In this document: in pieces, positions 7,199 through 15,928 of the stretch | How positions within the stretch are numbered: position 1 is the first letter of the stretch | Layout of the letters: every line of letters begins with the position of its first letter | The notes under the pieces: model-generated | The model's database searches: none | Seen by the model: only the letters and a program-made list of their open reading frames with translations | Told to the model about the DNA's origin: nothing | Translations under genes and position numbers: made by a program | NCBI GenBank assembly: GCA_029060285.1 | Contig: JAIDUH010000068.1 | Location: forward strand, 1-47,016 | Length of the DNA stretch: 47,016 nucleotides | Origin: Muribaculaceae bacterium | GTDB taxonomy: Bacteria; Bacteroidota; Bacteroidia; Bacteroidales; Muribaculaceae | Reading direction: 5' to 3'

Positions 7199-8586
7199 GG
7201 AGCAGGCTGATAATATTACTGATAGGTATCTTTACCGCCGTATTCTACATAGGGTGTGGCAGGGACAATAATGCTGTCATAAAAGAGAAGGTTTCCAAAG
7301 CCGAAGAGTTGAAGGAGAACGGGAAAGAACAGGAGGCCATGGAAACACTGCTTGACGCAAGTTATAGAATCAATGACAAAACACCCCTCAGTATCCAAAC
7401 AAGTATATACACAGAGTTAGGAGGGTTGTTTTATGAAAATCACAAATTAGAAGACGCCGGAAGATATTTTCAGAAAGCCGTCGATGTAGCCAGGGCACAT
7501 GACAGCATAGCCTCCTATCCTCATTTGCTGTGGAATCTTGTCCTCACTATCAACGATATAGACTCTGCAAAAGCAATTCTTTCAGAATGCAGGGACTTGA
7601 GTGACCTTGACAAGGGAAATTATCAATTCTATGCAATACGCTCACGACTTAATTTAGCCAAAGCATGTGTAATAGAAAATGACATTGAAACGGCTAAAAG
7701 CACTTTAGATAGCATTCTTCCTGAAGCTAAGGCCGACAATATATTGAAGATTGAGTCAACCATGGAGAGGGCCATCGTATATCTTGCAGAAGATGAGTTG
7801 GGAAAAGGCATAGATATGCTTCATGAACTGCCTTTTGATTCCCTATCCCTTGATGGAAAGTTAGAGCAATCAAACCTCCTATGCAAAGCGTACAGAGCCA
7901 TGGGAGATTATGAATCGGCGCTTAACTGTCAGGATTCCGTTATGACATATATGGATTCCATTCAATCAATGAAATCTTCCGAACAGATCAGCCGAATCGA
8001 GAGAGAGTTTGACCAGCGGATAGCAAAAGAACAGAGGGAACGCGAAATAATCATATATACCGGAAGTGCTTTTGTAATCCTGCTGATCATCATGATCCTG
8101 CTGCTCAATCGCAATAGAAGGCTTAGAGCCAGACAGGTTTCTCTCGTAGAAAAGATCTCAAGACTGAACATCGAGCTTTCCAAACCAAAAGAAAATCCGG
8201 ATGCATCAGCCGAAAGAAAATCGGATGCCATAATATCAAGACTGCGTCTGACCAGAGAACTATTCGCGACACTTCCACACTACGGCCTGATAGCTCAAGC
8301 CAACTTAGAGCAAAATGCGGAGGACATTTCCAAAGACATCCAGAAGGAACTTTACAACAGCATTGTCGCCCGGTTCTCAGATGTCTGCAACAACCTCAAA
8401 GACGAGTACCCCGCCTTGTCGTCGGAAGACATGATGCTGGGCATAATGACCTATGCCAGGATAAACAAGGATGTGATTTCCGTACTCCTCAAGTCAAGCG
8501 ACGATGCACTGCGGCAGCGTAAGAGCCGAATGAAAAAGAAGATCCCGACAGAACTTTTCGACCTATTTTTCTGTAAGACAGTGTGA
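7195..8586 (+). CDS. TPR lipoprotein-like membrane sensor with C-terminal HTH-like region
   Basis: The chosen start ATG at 7195 overlaps the GH43 stop (ATGA); a longer frame exists but starts inside GH43. The 463-residue product begins with a signal/lipobox segment (FYIGC), then about 240 residues of TPR-like helical repeats, a coiled coil (SSEQISRIEREFDQRI), a transmembrane helix (FVILLIIMILLL), a second coiled coil, and a basic C-terminal segment (SSDDALRQRKSRMKKKIP) resembling the end of a LuxR-type or DUF6377-like helix-turn-helix. This TPR-TM-HTH layout is common in Bacteroidetes regulators. It may sense a periplasmic signal and control the GH43 gene or the barrel gene downstream; this is inference from position. 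Confidence 0.7.
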   Translation: MRSRLIILLIGIFTAVFYIGCGRDNNAVIKEKVSKAEELKENGKEQEAMETLLDASYRINDKTPLSIQTSIYTELGGLFYENHKLEDAGRYFQKAVDVARAHDSIASYPHLLWNLVLTINDIDSAKAILSECRDLSDLDKGNYQFYAIRSRLNLAKACVIENDIETAKSTLDSILPEAKADNILKIESTMERAIVYLAEDELGKGIDMLHELPFDSLSLDGKLEQSNLLCKAYRAMGDYESALNCQDSVMTYMDSIQSMKSSEQISRIEREFDQRIAKEQREREIIIYTGSAFVILLIIMILLLNRNRRLRARQVSLVEKISRLNIELSKPKENPDASAERKSDAIISRLRLTRELFATLPHYGLIAQANLEQNAEDISKDIQKELYNSIVARFSDVCNNLKDEYPALSSEDMMLGIMTYARINKDVISVLLKSSDDALRQRKSRMKKKIPTELFDLFFCKTV

Positions 8587-8589
8587 CAA

Positions 8590-8618
8590 ATCCGTGACAC
8601 ATGAAAAATGTCACGGAT
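8590..8618. promoter_or_regulatory. Perfect 10-bp inverted repeat before the barrel gene
   Basis: ATCCGTGACA (8590-8599) and TGTCACGGAT (8609-8618) are perfect inverted repeats with a 9-nt spacer. No T-run follows, so it is a poor terminator. Its place 29 bp upstream of a -7 box, just after a regulator gene, suits an operator. Confidence 0.55.
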
Positions 8619-8647
8619 ATGACCGCCACCTTCCATTCGATTCTTCA

Positions 8648-8655
8648 TAATTTTG
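8648..8655 (+). promoter_or_regulatory. -7 box for the outer-membrane barrel gene
   Basis: TAATTTTG ends 24 nt before the ATG at 8680. No TTTG is seen at the -33 position, so the promoter may need an activator, perhaps acting at the inverted repeat 8590-8618. Confidence 0.5.
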
Positions 8656-8679
8656 CGGCATGTTTCAAAACCGAAAATT

Positions 8680-10767
8680 ATGAAGAATGTTTTATCCACA
8701 CTTATGGCTTTATGCCTTTCATTGACCGTAAGCGCTCAGAACGACACTATCCCCGAGACTCAGGAACTGCAGGAAATCGTCGTTGAAGCTACCAACCAAT
8801 ATGTGTCGGCAACCGGCGCTACATACATACCATCCAGACGGCAGAAGAATTCCGCTGCAGACGCAGTGTCACTCCTCAGCCGGATGGCGATTCCTCAGAT
8901 AGATGTCAATCCGGCCGACCGGACTATAAAGACCACTACTGGCAAAGACATCGCCATCTACATAGATTTCATCGAAGCTTCAGCACAAGACTTGGAAGGG
9001 ATGCGGACAGCCGATGTCAAGAAGGTAGAATACCTGCTTTATCCACAGGATCCCCGTTTTCAAGGGGCTCAATACGTCATCAACTTCATCATGCAGAAGT
9101 ATGAATGGGGCGGATATACAAAACTAAACGCAGAGCAATCCTTCTCCGTCAATGAAACCTCGGGATCTCTTTACAGCAAGTTCAACTATAAGAAAATGAC
9201 CTTTGACCTATATGCCAACGAACAGCATGTGTCATCAAGGCATGGAGGCTCAAAATCAACCGAACAGTTTAATTTCACAGATCTGTTTGGCAACGGCCCA
9301 TGCCATATCGACAGATACTCCCAACCTATGTCCACCCATTCTGTGACCAACACTAACGGAATTTCCTTCCGAGCAGTCTACTCCTCAGGGAAAAACCAGA
9401 TAACCAATAAAATTTCGTATGGGCTTCAAGGCGATCCGACAGACGATATTGAAAACAAGCTGTATTATTCAGGGAATGTCTTTCCTTCTTCAATCTCAAG
9501 GTCGCTACAATCATCCGCCAAACACACGTTGAGTTATGATTTCCAATTTTCACGGACAATCAATTCAAAGACATCCTTCAATATACTTGCCTCCTACGTA
9601 TTTGGACATAACAAGTTAGATTCAAGATATTCGGAAGGATCCCTCGTCATCAACAACAACGCCAGGGAAAATTCCCATTACGCAATGGCTTCACCTCAGT
9701 TCGTATGGTTTATCGATCACCATCACAGTCTTATCCCATATATATTCGGCGAATATATAGGTCACCGGGTCATTTATTCAGGAGATTCTCCTTCCAATCA
9801 GGACTATGCCATATGGGGATGTCTTGGAGGTTTAAGATATACCTATAAGCGTGAGAAATGGCAAGCCGGCACTCAAATTGGTCTGAGTATGACAAAAACA
9901 AAGCTGACAGAATATCCTGTCAGCTACGACCTGTCGCCAAAAGGGAATGTTTTCGCCACATATGCCCCGAATCAAAAGAATCAGTTTGAGCTGTTTTACG
10001 GATTCGGAAAGAACATACCAAGTATCTATCAGAAAAGTCCCAATTTGCTTCAGCAAGACAGGCTTATCTGGTATTCAGGCAATCCACAACTGCAGAATTA
10101 TTGGGATAACTGGGTTTCGATAAATTACACATGGCTTCCGACCAATATATGGCAATTGAATGCAACGAGCGATTATTTTATATCGACTAACCGTACTGTG
10201 TCCGACTATAGTCCCACAGGACCTGACGGTACAATGCTTCGCAGCTATATCAATGACGGAGATTTCCGAAGAATACGGTTAGGTGTCGCAGGAACCGGGA
10301 AATTCCTGAACAGCAGACTGATCGTAAAGGTCAATCCGCAGTTATACCTGCAATCCACCACAGGAATGTATGCCATAAGAAAAAACATCATTACCTGTTC
10401 GGCGCAACTCACATGGTATTTCGGAGACTTCTACATATTCGGATGGTACAATACGCCAAGCACCTATCCCGAGGCCCTCTCCGGAATCAAGACACATACA
10501 CCTTCACAATACCGTATTCAGATCGGCTGGGGAAAGGGTGCCTGGAAAGCGTCGGCGACCGTCGCCAACTTCCTGCGGACAGACTGGACAGTCTCTGACC
10601 AGACACTTTCAGGCCCATATTATAAGTATGACAACGAAAACTACGGCACTTCGAGACATCAACGGTTTCAACTCTCAGTGACCTATACCGTCAGCTACGG
10701 CAAAAAGGTGCGGACAGACAACGAAGTCGGAGAAGCAACCACGAATCAAAGCGCAATCCTGAAATAG
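8680..10767 (+). CDS. Outer-membrane beta-barrel protein, TonB-receptor-like without SusD
   Basis: The start is ATG 8680 (MKNVLSTLMALCLSLTVSAQ, a signal peptide); an in-frame TTG at 8653 lies inside the promoter. The mature N-terminus (TQELQEIVVEATNQYV) and following region with IAIYIDFIEASAQDLEGMRT resemble a reduced TonB plug, and residues about 170-690 are alternating beta-strand segments ending with VTYTVSYGKKV, as in the OMP_b-brl_3 (PF14905-like) group. There is no CarboxypepD_reg-like domain and no SusD partner, so a classical glycan uptake role is not indicated. It follows the TPR regulator with a likely operator between them. Confidence 0.75.
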   Translation: MKNVLSTLMALCLSLTVSAQNDTIPETQELQEIVVEATNQYVSATGATYIPSRRQKNSAADAVSLLSRMAIPQIDVNPADRTIKTTTGKDIAIYIDFIEASAQDLEGMRTADVKKVEYLLYPQDPRFQGAQYVINFIMQKYEWGGYTKLNAEQSFSVNETSGSLYSKFNYKKMTFDLYANEQHVSSRHGGSKSTEQFNFTDLFGNGPCHIDRYSQPMSTHSVTNTNGISFRAVYSSGKNQITNKISYGLQGDPTDDIENKLYYSGNVFPSSISRSLQSSAKHTLSYDFQFSRTINSKTSFNILASYVFGHNKLDSRYSEGSLVINNNARENSHYAMASPQFVWFIDHHHSLIPYIFGEYIGHRVIYSGDSPSNQDYAIWGCLGGLRYTYKREKWQAGTQIGLSMTKTKLTEYPVSYDLSPKGNVFATYAPNQKNQFELFYGFGKNIPSIYQKSPNLLQQDRLIWYSGNPQLQNYWDNWVSINYTWLPTNIWQLNATSDYFISTNRTVSDYSPTGPDGTMLRSYINDGDFRRIRLGVAGTGKFLNSRLIVKVNPQLYLQSTTGMYAIRKNIITCSAQLTWYFGDFYIFGWYNTPSTYPEALSGIKTHTPSQYRIQIGWGKGAWKASATVANFLRTDWTVSDQTLSGPYYKYDNENYGTSRHQRFQLSVTYTVSYGKKVRTDNEVGEATTNQSAILK

Positions 10768-10801
10768 ATTGATTATGTAAGAGACTGGTTCATATAAATA
10801 A

Positions 10802-10827
10802 AGAGGGTGTCGCTGCGGACACCCTCT
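10802..10827. terminator. Bidirectional terminator
   Basis: AGAGGGTGTC (10802-10811) pairs perfectly with GACACCCTCT (10818-10827) around a 6-nt loop. It lies between the convergent barrel and thioredoxin genes. Confidence 0.75.
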
Positions 10828-10849
10828 ACCCTATTGTATTCAATACTGT

Positions 10850-11152
10850 TTACTTATCACCGGCGGCTGCTTTGATCTTCTGCAGCAATACCTCTTCGGT
10901 CATCTCGCCTGACTCGCGCATCACCTGTCTCCCATCGACATACAGGATAAATGTCGGTATAGACTGTACCTTTTCCTGATCGGCGAGATCCTCATTCTTG
11001 TCGATATCAAACTGGAGCACCTTAAGGTTATCCGCAAGATGGGTCTTGATATCAGCCACGATAGGCATCATCTTCTGGCAATGAGGGCACCATGAGGCAT
11101 AAAACTCCACCAATACCACCGGTGCTGATTTAATTTCTTCTGTGTAGTTCAT
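10850..11152 (-). CDS. Thioredoxin family protein
   Basis: A 100-residue single-domain thioredoxin fold without a signal peptide, so cytoplasmic. The active site is WCPHC near residues 20-24 rather than the classical WCGPC, and the cis-Pro loop is SIPTF near 65. Pro-His between the cysteines is the DsbA-like dipeptide and would make the disulfide more oxidising than in a standard thioredoxin. It is monocistronic or the tail of the leftward unit behind the beta-helix gene, 68 nt away, with a strong terminator after it. Confidence 0.9.
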   Translation of the reverse strand: MNYTEEIKSAPVVLVEFYASWCPHCQKMMPIVADIKTHLADNLKVLQFDIDKNEDLADQEKVQSIPTFILYVDGRQVMRESGEMTEEVLLQKIKAAAGDK

Positions 11153-11220
11153 AATATTCGTGTTTTAAGTGTTTCAGTAATAAAACGCCTGGACCGGTAA
11201 TTTGGTTGAGGCCCATCACA

Positions 11221-13149
11221 TCACCTGCCCGAACCGGTCAGGACCGCCTTGACTGACAACGAAGCCGTGTCATTCACGATAGTGTAGGTCTGACCTGAGA
11301 CAAGTTGCGGACAACTGATCATAACAGATCCACTGCCGGAGCCTCCACCGGGATTCCATCCGCCACCACCAGGTCCGTTTCCGGGACCACGTGTAATCTG
11401 TTCTCCTGACCGAGGGGAGGAACCGATAGTCGAAGAGTATTCGGCAGGAATTGTGAATGACGCAAGCACTGTGCTACCTGAACTTACGCAAACCTCAGTA
11501 TCAGCCTTTATCGAGCCTGTAGTGTTCACGAATGCCTGTGTAGAGCCACTCTTGGAAGGATAGGTGTTTCTGCCTCCGAAAGCGAACAGTGTACCTCCGG
11601 TGATGTAGACCGCACATCCGGTTTCAGTAGCAGCATCAAGACCCATCTCCGCTCCACCGGAGCCCATCGTGCGTATATATCCGCCTTTTATGTATAGATT
11701 GCCGTTGGAGTCGAGGCCATCACCCACAACTGAGATTACAGTGAGGTCGCCTCCTGATACGCTGAAATCGTCAGCGGAATTGATTCCGTCATCGTATGCT
11801 TTGACAAAGATTTTTCCACCGTTGATCTCAAGATTTTTCTTGCTTTCTATACCCTCAGCATTGTTTGTAGCGGTCGTTACATAGAACTCCCCATCATTGA
11901 TGACCACTCCTCCATCGGCTTTGATTCCTTTTGCAGATGACTTGTAATCGGAACTTATGCGGTCGGCCGATGAAGTATAGTTATGGTTGAGACTGCCATT
12001 GGAGTAAACGAGCATACCGCCTGATGTAGCGATGGTGATACTGCCGCCGTTTGATGTAAAAAGGCCGTCGCATGAGATTCCCTTACCGCCGCTTCCGGTA
12101 GCCTTAAGATTGAGGATTCCCCCGTCGATCTGAACGTTGCCGTCAGCACCGATGCATGCCGAAGACTTCGTCTTATTTTTTGCGCTGTCCCATATACCGT
12201 TTGCGTTGGAGGTCAGGTCGAGCGTGCCTCCCGTTACTATTACGTCGGCATCAGCCTTCAGACACTTCGTGGCTTCAGAAGATACGGTTACTGACAGTAC
12301 ACCACCCTTTACTGTGACTGTGCCGGTGTCTTCAGCTTCCCGGTCTGAATCATCTTTAAAAGACACTTGGATGCCGTCGTCACCCGGAGAGGAAATGGTG
12401 ACGTTTCCACTTTCCATCAGAAAGTATTGGGCACAGTTTATGCCGTCTTTCACGGAGCCGTCGATGTTGAGAGTCAGGTTTTTGATTTCCACATACTCCT
12501 TAGCGTAGATAGCATGGGACTTTTTTCCTTTAACGTTAAGTTCCCCTTTGCCTTTGAACTCAAGATGACCCTTGCAGTCAATGGCACCTTTCTGAGAACC
12601 GGAGCCATCTGTCAGCGAATTGACAGTGCCGTTCTTTGCGCTGACAGCAATCCTTTTGCCGTTATTTATGTTAAGGGCCGCACCCGAGGGGTTCGTAAGA
12701 GTAATCCCCTGAAGTTCTATGGTAGCTTTATATGACCCGGTAAGATTAAAAGAGCCGTCCGAGGCATCACCTTTAAGTACATAAGTAATCTCACCGCAAG
12801 TGGATTCGGAAACGAGATCAGACTGCGTGACATTGACGTGTGATCCCTCAGTGGATACCTCTATATATGGACCTATATCTCCGGCGACCAATACTGAGCA
12901 TGAATTGTCGGAATAATTGATTTCAACCGAATTGGAGTTAACTTCCAGGTCAGATATCTTTATGAGTGACCATTGGGAAAGATCAAAATTGCGTCCGGCT
13001 ACGTTCACCGTCTCCCCCTCGAACTTCATTTCTCCGGCAGAAGCAGCCGGAAAGTTATAAGTGACTCCATCTTTAATGAAATTTATGGATTGTGCGTGCA
13101 TCATCACCGCACACAATGCCAACGCCGGAGTTACAATGTATTTATTCAT
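11221..13149 (-). CDS. Exported Cthe_2159-like carbohydrate-binding beta-helix protein
   Basis: A 642-residue protein with a signal peptide (MNKYIVTPALALCAVMMHAQ). Residues about 85-560 contain repeated short beta-strand rungs such as DGINCAQYFLMESGNVTI, GAIDCKGHLEFKGKGELNV and EGIESKKNLEINGGKIFV, matching the Cthe_2159 (PF14262) family, whose founder binds cellulose and polygalacturonate. A Gly/Pro-rich linker (GPGNGPGGGGWNPGG) near residue 595 leads to a short C-terminal strand region. It probably sits on the cell surface or in the periplasm and binds a polysaccharide. It starts 4 nt after a small exported gene, so they form an operon. Confidence 0.75.
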   Translation of the reverse strand: MNKYIVTPALALCAVMMHAQSINFIKDGVTYNFPAASAGEMKFEGETVNVAGRNFDLSQWSLIKISDLEVNSNSVEINYSDNSCSVLVAGDIGPYIEVSTEGSHVNVTQSDLVSESTCGEITYVLKGDASDGSFNLTGSYKATIELQGITLTNPSGAALNINNGKRIAVSAKNGTVNSLTDGSGSQKGAIDCKGHLEFKGKGELNVKGKKSHAIYAKEYVEIKNLTLNIDGSVKDGINCAQYFLMESGNVTISSPGDDGIQVSFKDDSDREAEDTGTVTVKGGVLSVTVSSEATKCLKADADVIVTGGTLDLTSNANGIWDSAKNKTKSSACIGADGNVQIDGGILNLKATGSGGKGISCDGLFTSNGGSITIATSGGMLVYSNGSLNHNYTSSADRISSDYKSSAKGIKADGGVVINDGEFYVTTATNNAEGIESKKNLEINGGKIFVKAYDDGINSADDFSVSGGDLTVISVVGDGLDSNGNLYIKGGYIRTMGSGGAEMGLDAATETGCAVYITGGTLFAFGGRNTYPSKSGSTQAFVNTTGSIKADTEVCVSSGSTVLASFTIPAEYSSTIGSSPRSGEQITRGPGNGPGGGGWNPGGGSGSGSVMISCPQLVSGQTYTIVNDTASLSVKAVLTGSGR

Positions 13150-13153
13150 AGCG

Positions 13154-13579
13154 TCAGAATATTATTTTGAATGATTTGGAAGCTGTCCTTGCGATATAGA
13201 TTCCTGAAGGGAGGGCACGGCGGGCATCGTCTACTGATGAAAACTCACCTACTTTCGTACCACCTAAAGCATAATATGAAGCATGTTCAGAAAGATCGGC
13301 ATTTATCTCATCCAGTCCAGCCTGCTCTGTGAAGATCATCGACGAGATGTCGGCGACAGGGAGTGCTTCGTTTACACTTGATGAGGTAAGCAAAAGTTTG
13401 CCGTCAGAATAATTCATGGTGAGATTATCGGCAGCCACAGTAATTTCTGAAGCATCCTTCATCTTGAAAGAGAGCCATGGAAAATCGAGCGCGTAAATCG
13501 CGGATGATGATAAAAATCCGGCCGCGAGAAGAAGATATTTAAAAGATCCCATATTGTTTTGGTATTGAAAATTATTCAT
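13154..13579 (-). CDS. Small exported protein with a T9SS-like C-terminal tail
   Basis: A 141-residue protein with a hydrophobic N-terminal segment (YLLLAAGFLSSSAIYA); the start may be 13579 or ATG 13552 (MGSFKYLLLA). The middle has the form LTMNYSDGKLLLTSS and VADISSMIFTE, typical of short Bacteroidales surface modules. The last 40 residues (YYALGGTKVGEFSS ... LPSGIYIARTASKSFKIIF) match the pattern of type IX secretion C-terminal sorting domains. It lies 4 nt before the Cthe_2159-like gene, whose own N-terminus has a related segment (FKDGV..NFPA..), so the two may work together on the surface. Function is unknown. Confidence 0.65.
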   Translation of the reverse strand: MNNFQYQNNMGSFKYLLLAAGFLSSSAIYALDFPWLSFKMKDASEITVAADNLTMNYSDGKLLLTSSSVNEALPVADISSMIFTEQAGLDEINADLSEHASYYALGGTKVGEFSSVDDARRALPSGIYIARTASKSFKIIF

Positions 13580-13585
13580 ATTTAA

Positions 13586-13640
13586 CTCAACTTTCTTAAG
13601 CTTAAGTTGAGGGCTATGAAGTAGTGAGCTTGCGAAACTT
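13586..13640. repeat. Dispersed leader repeat, copy 2, with hairpin
   Basis: CTCAACTT (13586-13593) and AAGTTGAG (13604-13611) form a perfect 8-bp stem. The segment continues to TGAGCTTGCGAAACTTA at about 13625-13641. Leftward it reads TAAGTTTCGCA, GCTCA, then CTCAACTTAAG, matching the leader at 213-244. It lies directly upstream of the leftward gene ending at 13579, and TAAGTTTC could act as its -7 box. Confidence 0.5.
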
Positions 13641-13755
13641 AAATATTAATTTAACAATGCCAGTCTCGGAGCATGAATGAAATTCATTTAGCGTACAGGT
13701 GTTGTTATAACATTTCAAAAATATTTAATGTTCATATAACGAAGTTGTTTCAAGG

Positions 13756-13787
13756 TTTGATGATTAAAGATTTTTTTCTTAATTTTG
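13756..13787 (+). promoter_or_regulatory. Promoter of the SDR gene
   Basis: TTTG (13756-13759) and TAATTTTG (13780-13787) are 20 bp apart, an excellent Bacteroides promoter, with the start codon at 13800 leaving only a few nucleotides of leader. Confidence 0.7.
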
Positions 13788-13799
13788 CAATAGATAAAA

Positions 13800-14567
13800 A
13801 TGACTTTGATTATGGATACACATAAACCTATAGCGCTTGTGACTGGAGCCACAAGCGGAATCGGCGAGGCTTGCGCACGTCGCCTACATGGTGCGGGCTA
13901 TCGCGTCATAATTACCGGAAGAAATACTGAGAGGCTGGAGGCTTTGAAGGCAGAGCTTGGAGCTGACGCTCTGGCGCTGACGTTTGACGTGCGCGACCGT
14001 GAGGCTGCGGAGGCAGCCATCGCGTCCCTTCCCCCAGAATGGCAGGAGATAGAGGTGCTTGTCAACAATGCAGGTCTTGCTCTCGGACTTGAGAAGGAGT
14101 ATGAAGGTGACTACCGCGACTGGGACACGATGATCGACACGAACATAAAAGGATTGCTCTACATGACCCGTGCCGTGGTGCCGGGAATGGTGGCTCGCGG
14201 CAAAGGACACGTGGTCAACATCGGTTCGGTGGCAGGAGACGCGGCCTATGCCAATGGAAACGTGTATTGCGGTACGAAAGCTGCGGTCAAGGCCATCACG
14301 GATGGCCTGCGCATAGACTTAGCGGAGACTCCAGTCAGGGTGACGCTCCTGAAACCGGGACTTGTGGAGACCCGCTTCAGCGAAGTTCGTTTCCATGGCG
14401 ACACCGAAAGAGCCGCCAACGTATATAAAGGAATCATACCTCTGACAGGCGACGACATCGCCGACGCGGCCCTCTATGCAGTGCAGGCCCCACCACACGT
14501 ACAGATAGCCGAAATGCTCATCCTCGCCACCCACCAAGCCAGCGGCAGCGTCATCTGCCGAAAATAA
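13800..14567 (+). CDS. Short-chain dehydrogenase/reductase, YdfG-like
   Basis: A 255-residue classical SDR. The Rossmann motif TGATSGIG is at about residues 16-23, the NNAG motif near 91, and the catalytic Ser-Tyr-Lys is in NIGSVAGDAAYANGNVYCGTKAA (Ser near 144, Tyr 157, Lys 161; quoted in part). TGRN after the second strand favours NADP(H). The late PGLVETRFS segment resembles YdfG-type 3-hydroxy acid / malonic semialdehyde dehydrogenases. The start may be 13800 or ATG 13812. Its 3' end overlaps the convergent META-domain gene by 17 bp. It has its own promoter and no obvious operon partner. Confidence 0.85.
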   Translation: MTLIMDTHKPIALVTGATSGIGEACARRLHGAGYRVIITGRNTERLEALKAELGADALALTFDVRDREAAEAAIASLPPEWQEIEVLVNNAGLALGLEKEYEGDYRDWDTMIDTNIKGLLYMTRAVVPGMVARGKGHVVNIGSVAGDAAYANGNVYCGTKAAVKAITDGLRIDLAETPVRVTLLKPGLVETRFSEVRFHGDTERAANVYKGIIPLTGDDIADAALYAVQAPPHVQIAEMLILATHQASGSVICRK

Positions 14568-15033
14568 AATTCTTCTTAAGAATGATGTAGCCCGAATGAT
14601 GCCGACAGTTGAGCCTTACTATAGAATCATTCTCAGCGTCTATTGTGGCAATGTCCGGAAGTATCCTGCGGAGTGCATCCTCTGTCTGCATATTGTCGCA
14701 GGCCATCTCCGTCATCATTCCATCTCCTAATGTAATGGAGTCGCCGGAAAGTGTATAATATCCGCTGATTGAATTACAATTGGTAATAATGGCGTATGTG
14801 CTGTCGGTAAACTGCACATATTGTCTGACATCGGGTAGAATCTCGGCAGGACGAACATAATCCGAGTCATTGAAGAAAATATTTTCAATATTCCACTGTC
14901 CCTTCAAATCGACAGTTGCTTCTGTGGCAATGTCATTGACTGCGGCACTGTCATTATCAACAGAGCCTTTATTTCCTGTGCATGATGCCATCATAGCTAC
15001 AGCAAAGCATGCCGTCATTAATCTTATGTTCAT
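14551..15033 (-). CDS. META-domain-like lipoprotein
   Basis: The chosen start ATG 15033 gives MNIRLMTACFAVAMMASC, a clean lipoprotein signal with Cys18; a longer frame upstream has no signal. The 160-residue product has LKGQWNIENIFFND and then FTDSTYAIITNCNSISGYYTLSGDSITLGDG followed by MTEMACDNMQTEDAL (quoted in parts), the pattern of the META/HslJ family: NCN..SG.Y and MAC. HslJ-type proteins are linked to envelope stress or novobiocin resistance in E. coli; the biochemical role is unknown. It follows the 15062-15649 gene by 28 nt and ends in tail-to-tail overlap with the SDR gene. Confidence 0.75.
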   Translation of the reverse strand: MNIRLMTACFAVAMMASCTGNKGSVDNDSAAVNDIATEATVDLKGQWNIENIFFNDSDYVRPAEILPDVRQYVQFTDSTYAIITNCNSISGYYTLSGDSITLGDGMMTEMACDNMQTEDALRRILPDIATIDAENDSIVRLNCRHHSGYIILKKNFIFGR

Positions 15034-15061
15034 ATACGTATGTAATGTTAAAATGTCATGT

Positions 15062-15649
15062 TTATTGCTTGAGAGGGTCAAGCCAGTAATGCGCTTCTTT
15101 CCACTCTGGATCAGCTTCCATGACAAACTCGAAGTGGAAAGGATAATTGCCGGATTTTATTAGCGATTGGAGAAAGTCATTTGCTTTTTCCGGATTGTTG
15201 ACATACCACATGGCCTGCGTCTCGCCGTTACCCGTCACTCGTCCGAGGAAGACGGCGTTTGGATGGGTCTTGTCTATAGCCAAATGCTCGCAAAGATAGT
15301 CTGTGAAATCTTGCATCTTTACTGTATTCTCTTTATCGGGCATAGCATCGCCAATTGTGTTCTCAAAACTCAATATGAGTGAGAGATACCATCGGAGCGG
15401 CTCTTTCGGAGCAAGCTCTAAGATCGCCTCGTTGAATACGCAGACATACGGTTTCCCGTCAAGACTTACATTAGCGGCTACAAGCCGTTCTTCAGGAATA
15501 TAAACATCATATCTGCCCGAAGCCATCACTTTAGGCTCGCTCTCTTTCTTCCCCTTTCCTTTAAAAAAATCAAATATTCCCATAATGTTTCCTGCACTGG
15601 CAACCATCATGATCATTACAAAGATGGTTGCCATCAATTTTGAGTACAT
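15062..15649 (-). CDS. Exported protein of unknown function, possibly DUF695-like
   Basis: A 195-residue protein with a hydrophobic N-terminus (MYSKLMATIFVMIMMVASAG) that may be a signal peptide or an anchor; an alternative start is MGIFDFFKGKGKKES, which would make it cytoplasmic. The body has ERLVAANVSLDGKPYVCVFN, RWYLSLILSFEN and GETQAMWYVNNPEKANDFL, which recall DUF695-type proteins, but the match is from memory and weak. It heads a two-gene leftward unit with the META-domain lipoprotein. No function is proposed. Confidence 0.6.
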   Translation of the reverse strand: MYSKLMATIFVMIMMVASAGNIMGIFDFFKGKGKKESEPKVMASGRYDVYIPEERLVAANVSLDGKPYVCVFNEAILELAPKEPLRWYLSLILSFENTIGDAMPDKENTVKMQDFTDYLCEHLAIDKTHPNAVFLGRVTGNGETQAMWYVNNPEKANDFLQSLIKSGNYPFHFEFVMEADPEWKEAHYWLDPLKQ

Positions 15650-15928
15650 ATATGTATTGGTATTGTATTATTCACCGTGGGCGAATTTAATCATTTTTTC
15701 CCAATCAACAAAAGATTCAATGGATTTTAATTCAAAAATTGCAAATCTTTTGACTTAATTATTTAATTTCCATTATTATAAACATGCATTGTTTGCAGTC
15801 AACGAAACAGGACGGCCTGTATGATACTGAGTCTTTTTAAGAAGAATGGAGTTGATGCGAACATATTTTCTAAAAAAATCCTGCATAAAGTATGTTGCAA
15901 ACATAATCGATCTGCGTCTACCTAATAG

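Noticed and set aside
8590-8618. Rho-independent terminator after the TPR gene
   Set aside because: The stem is good but no T-run follows on either strand; an operator is more likely.
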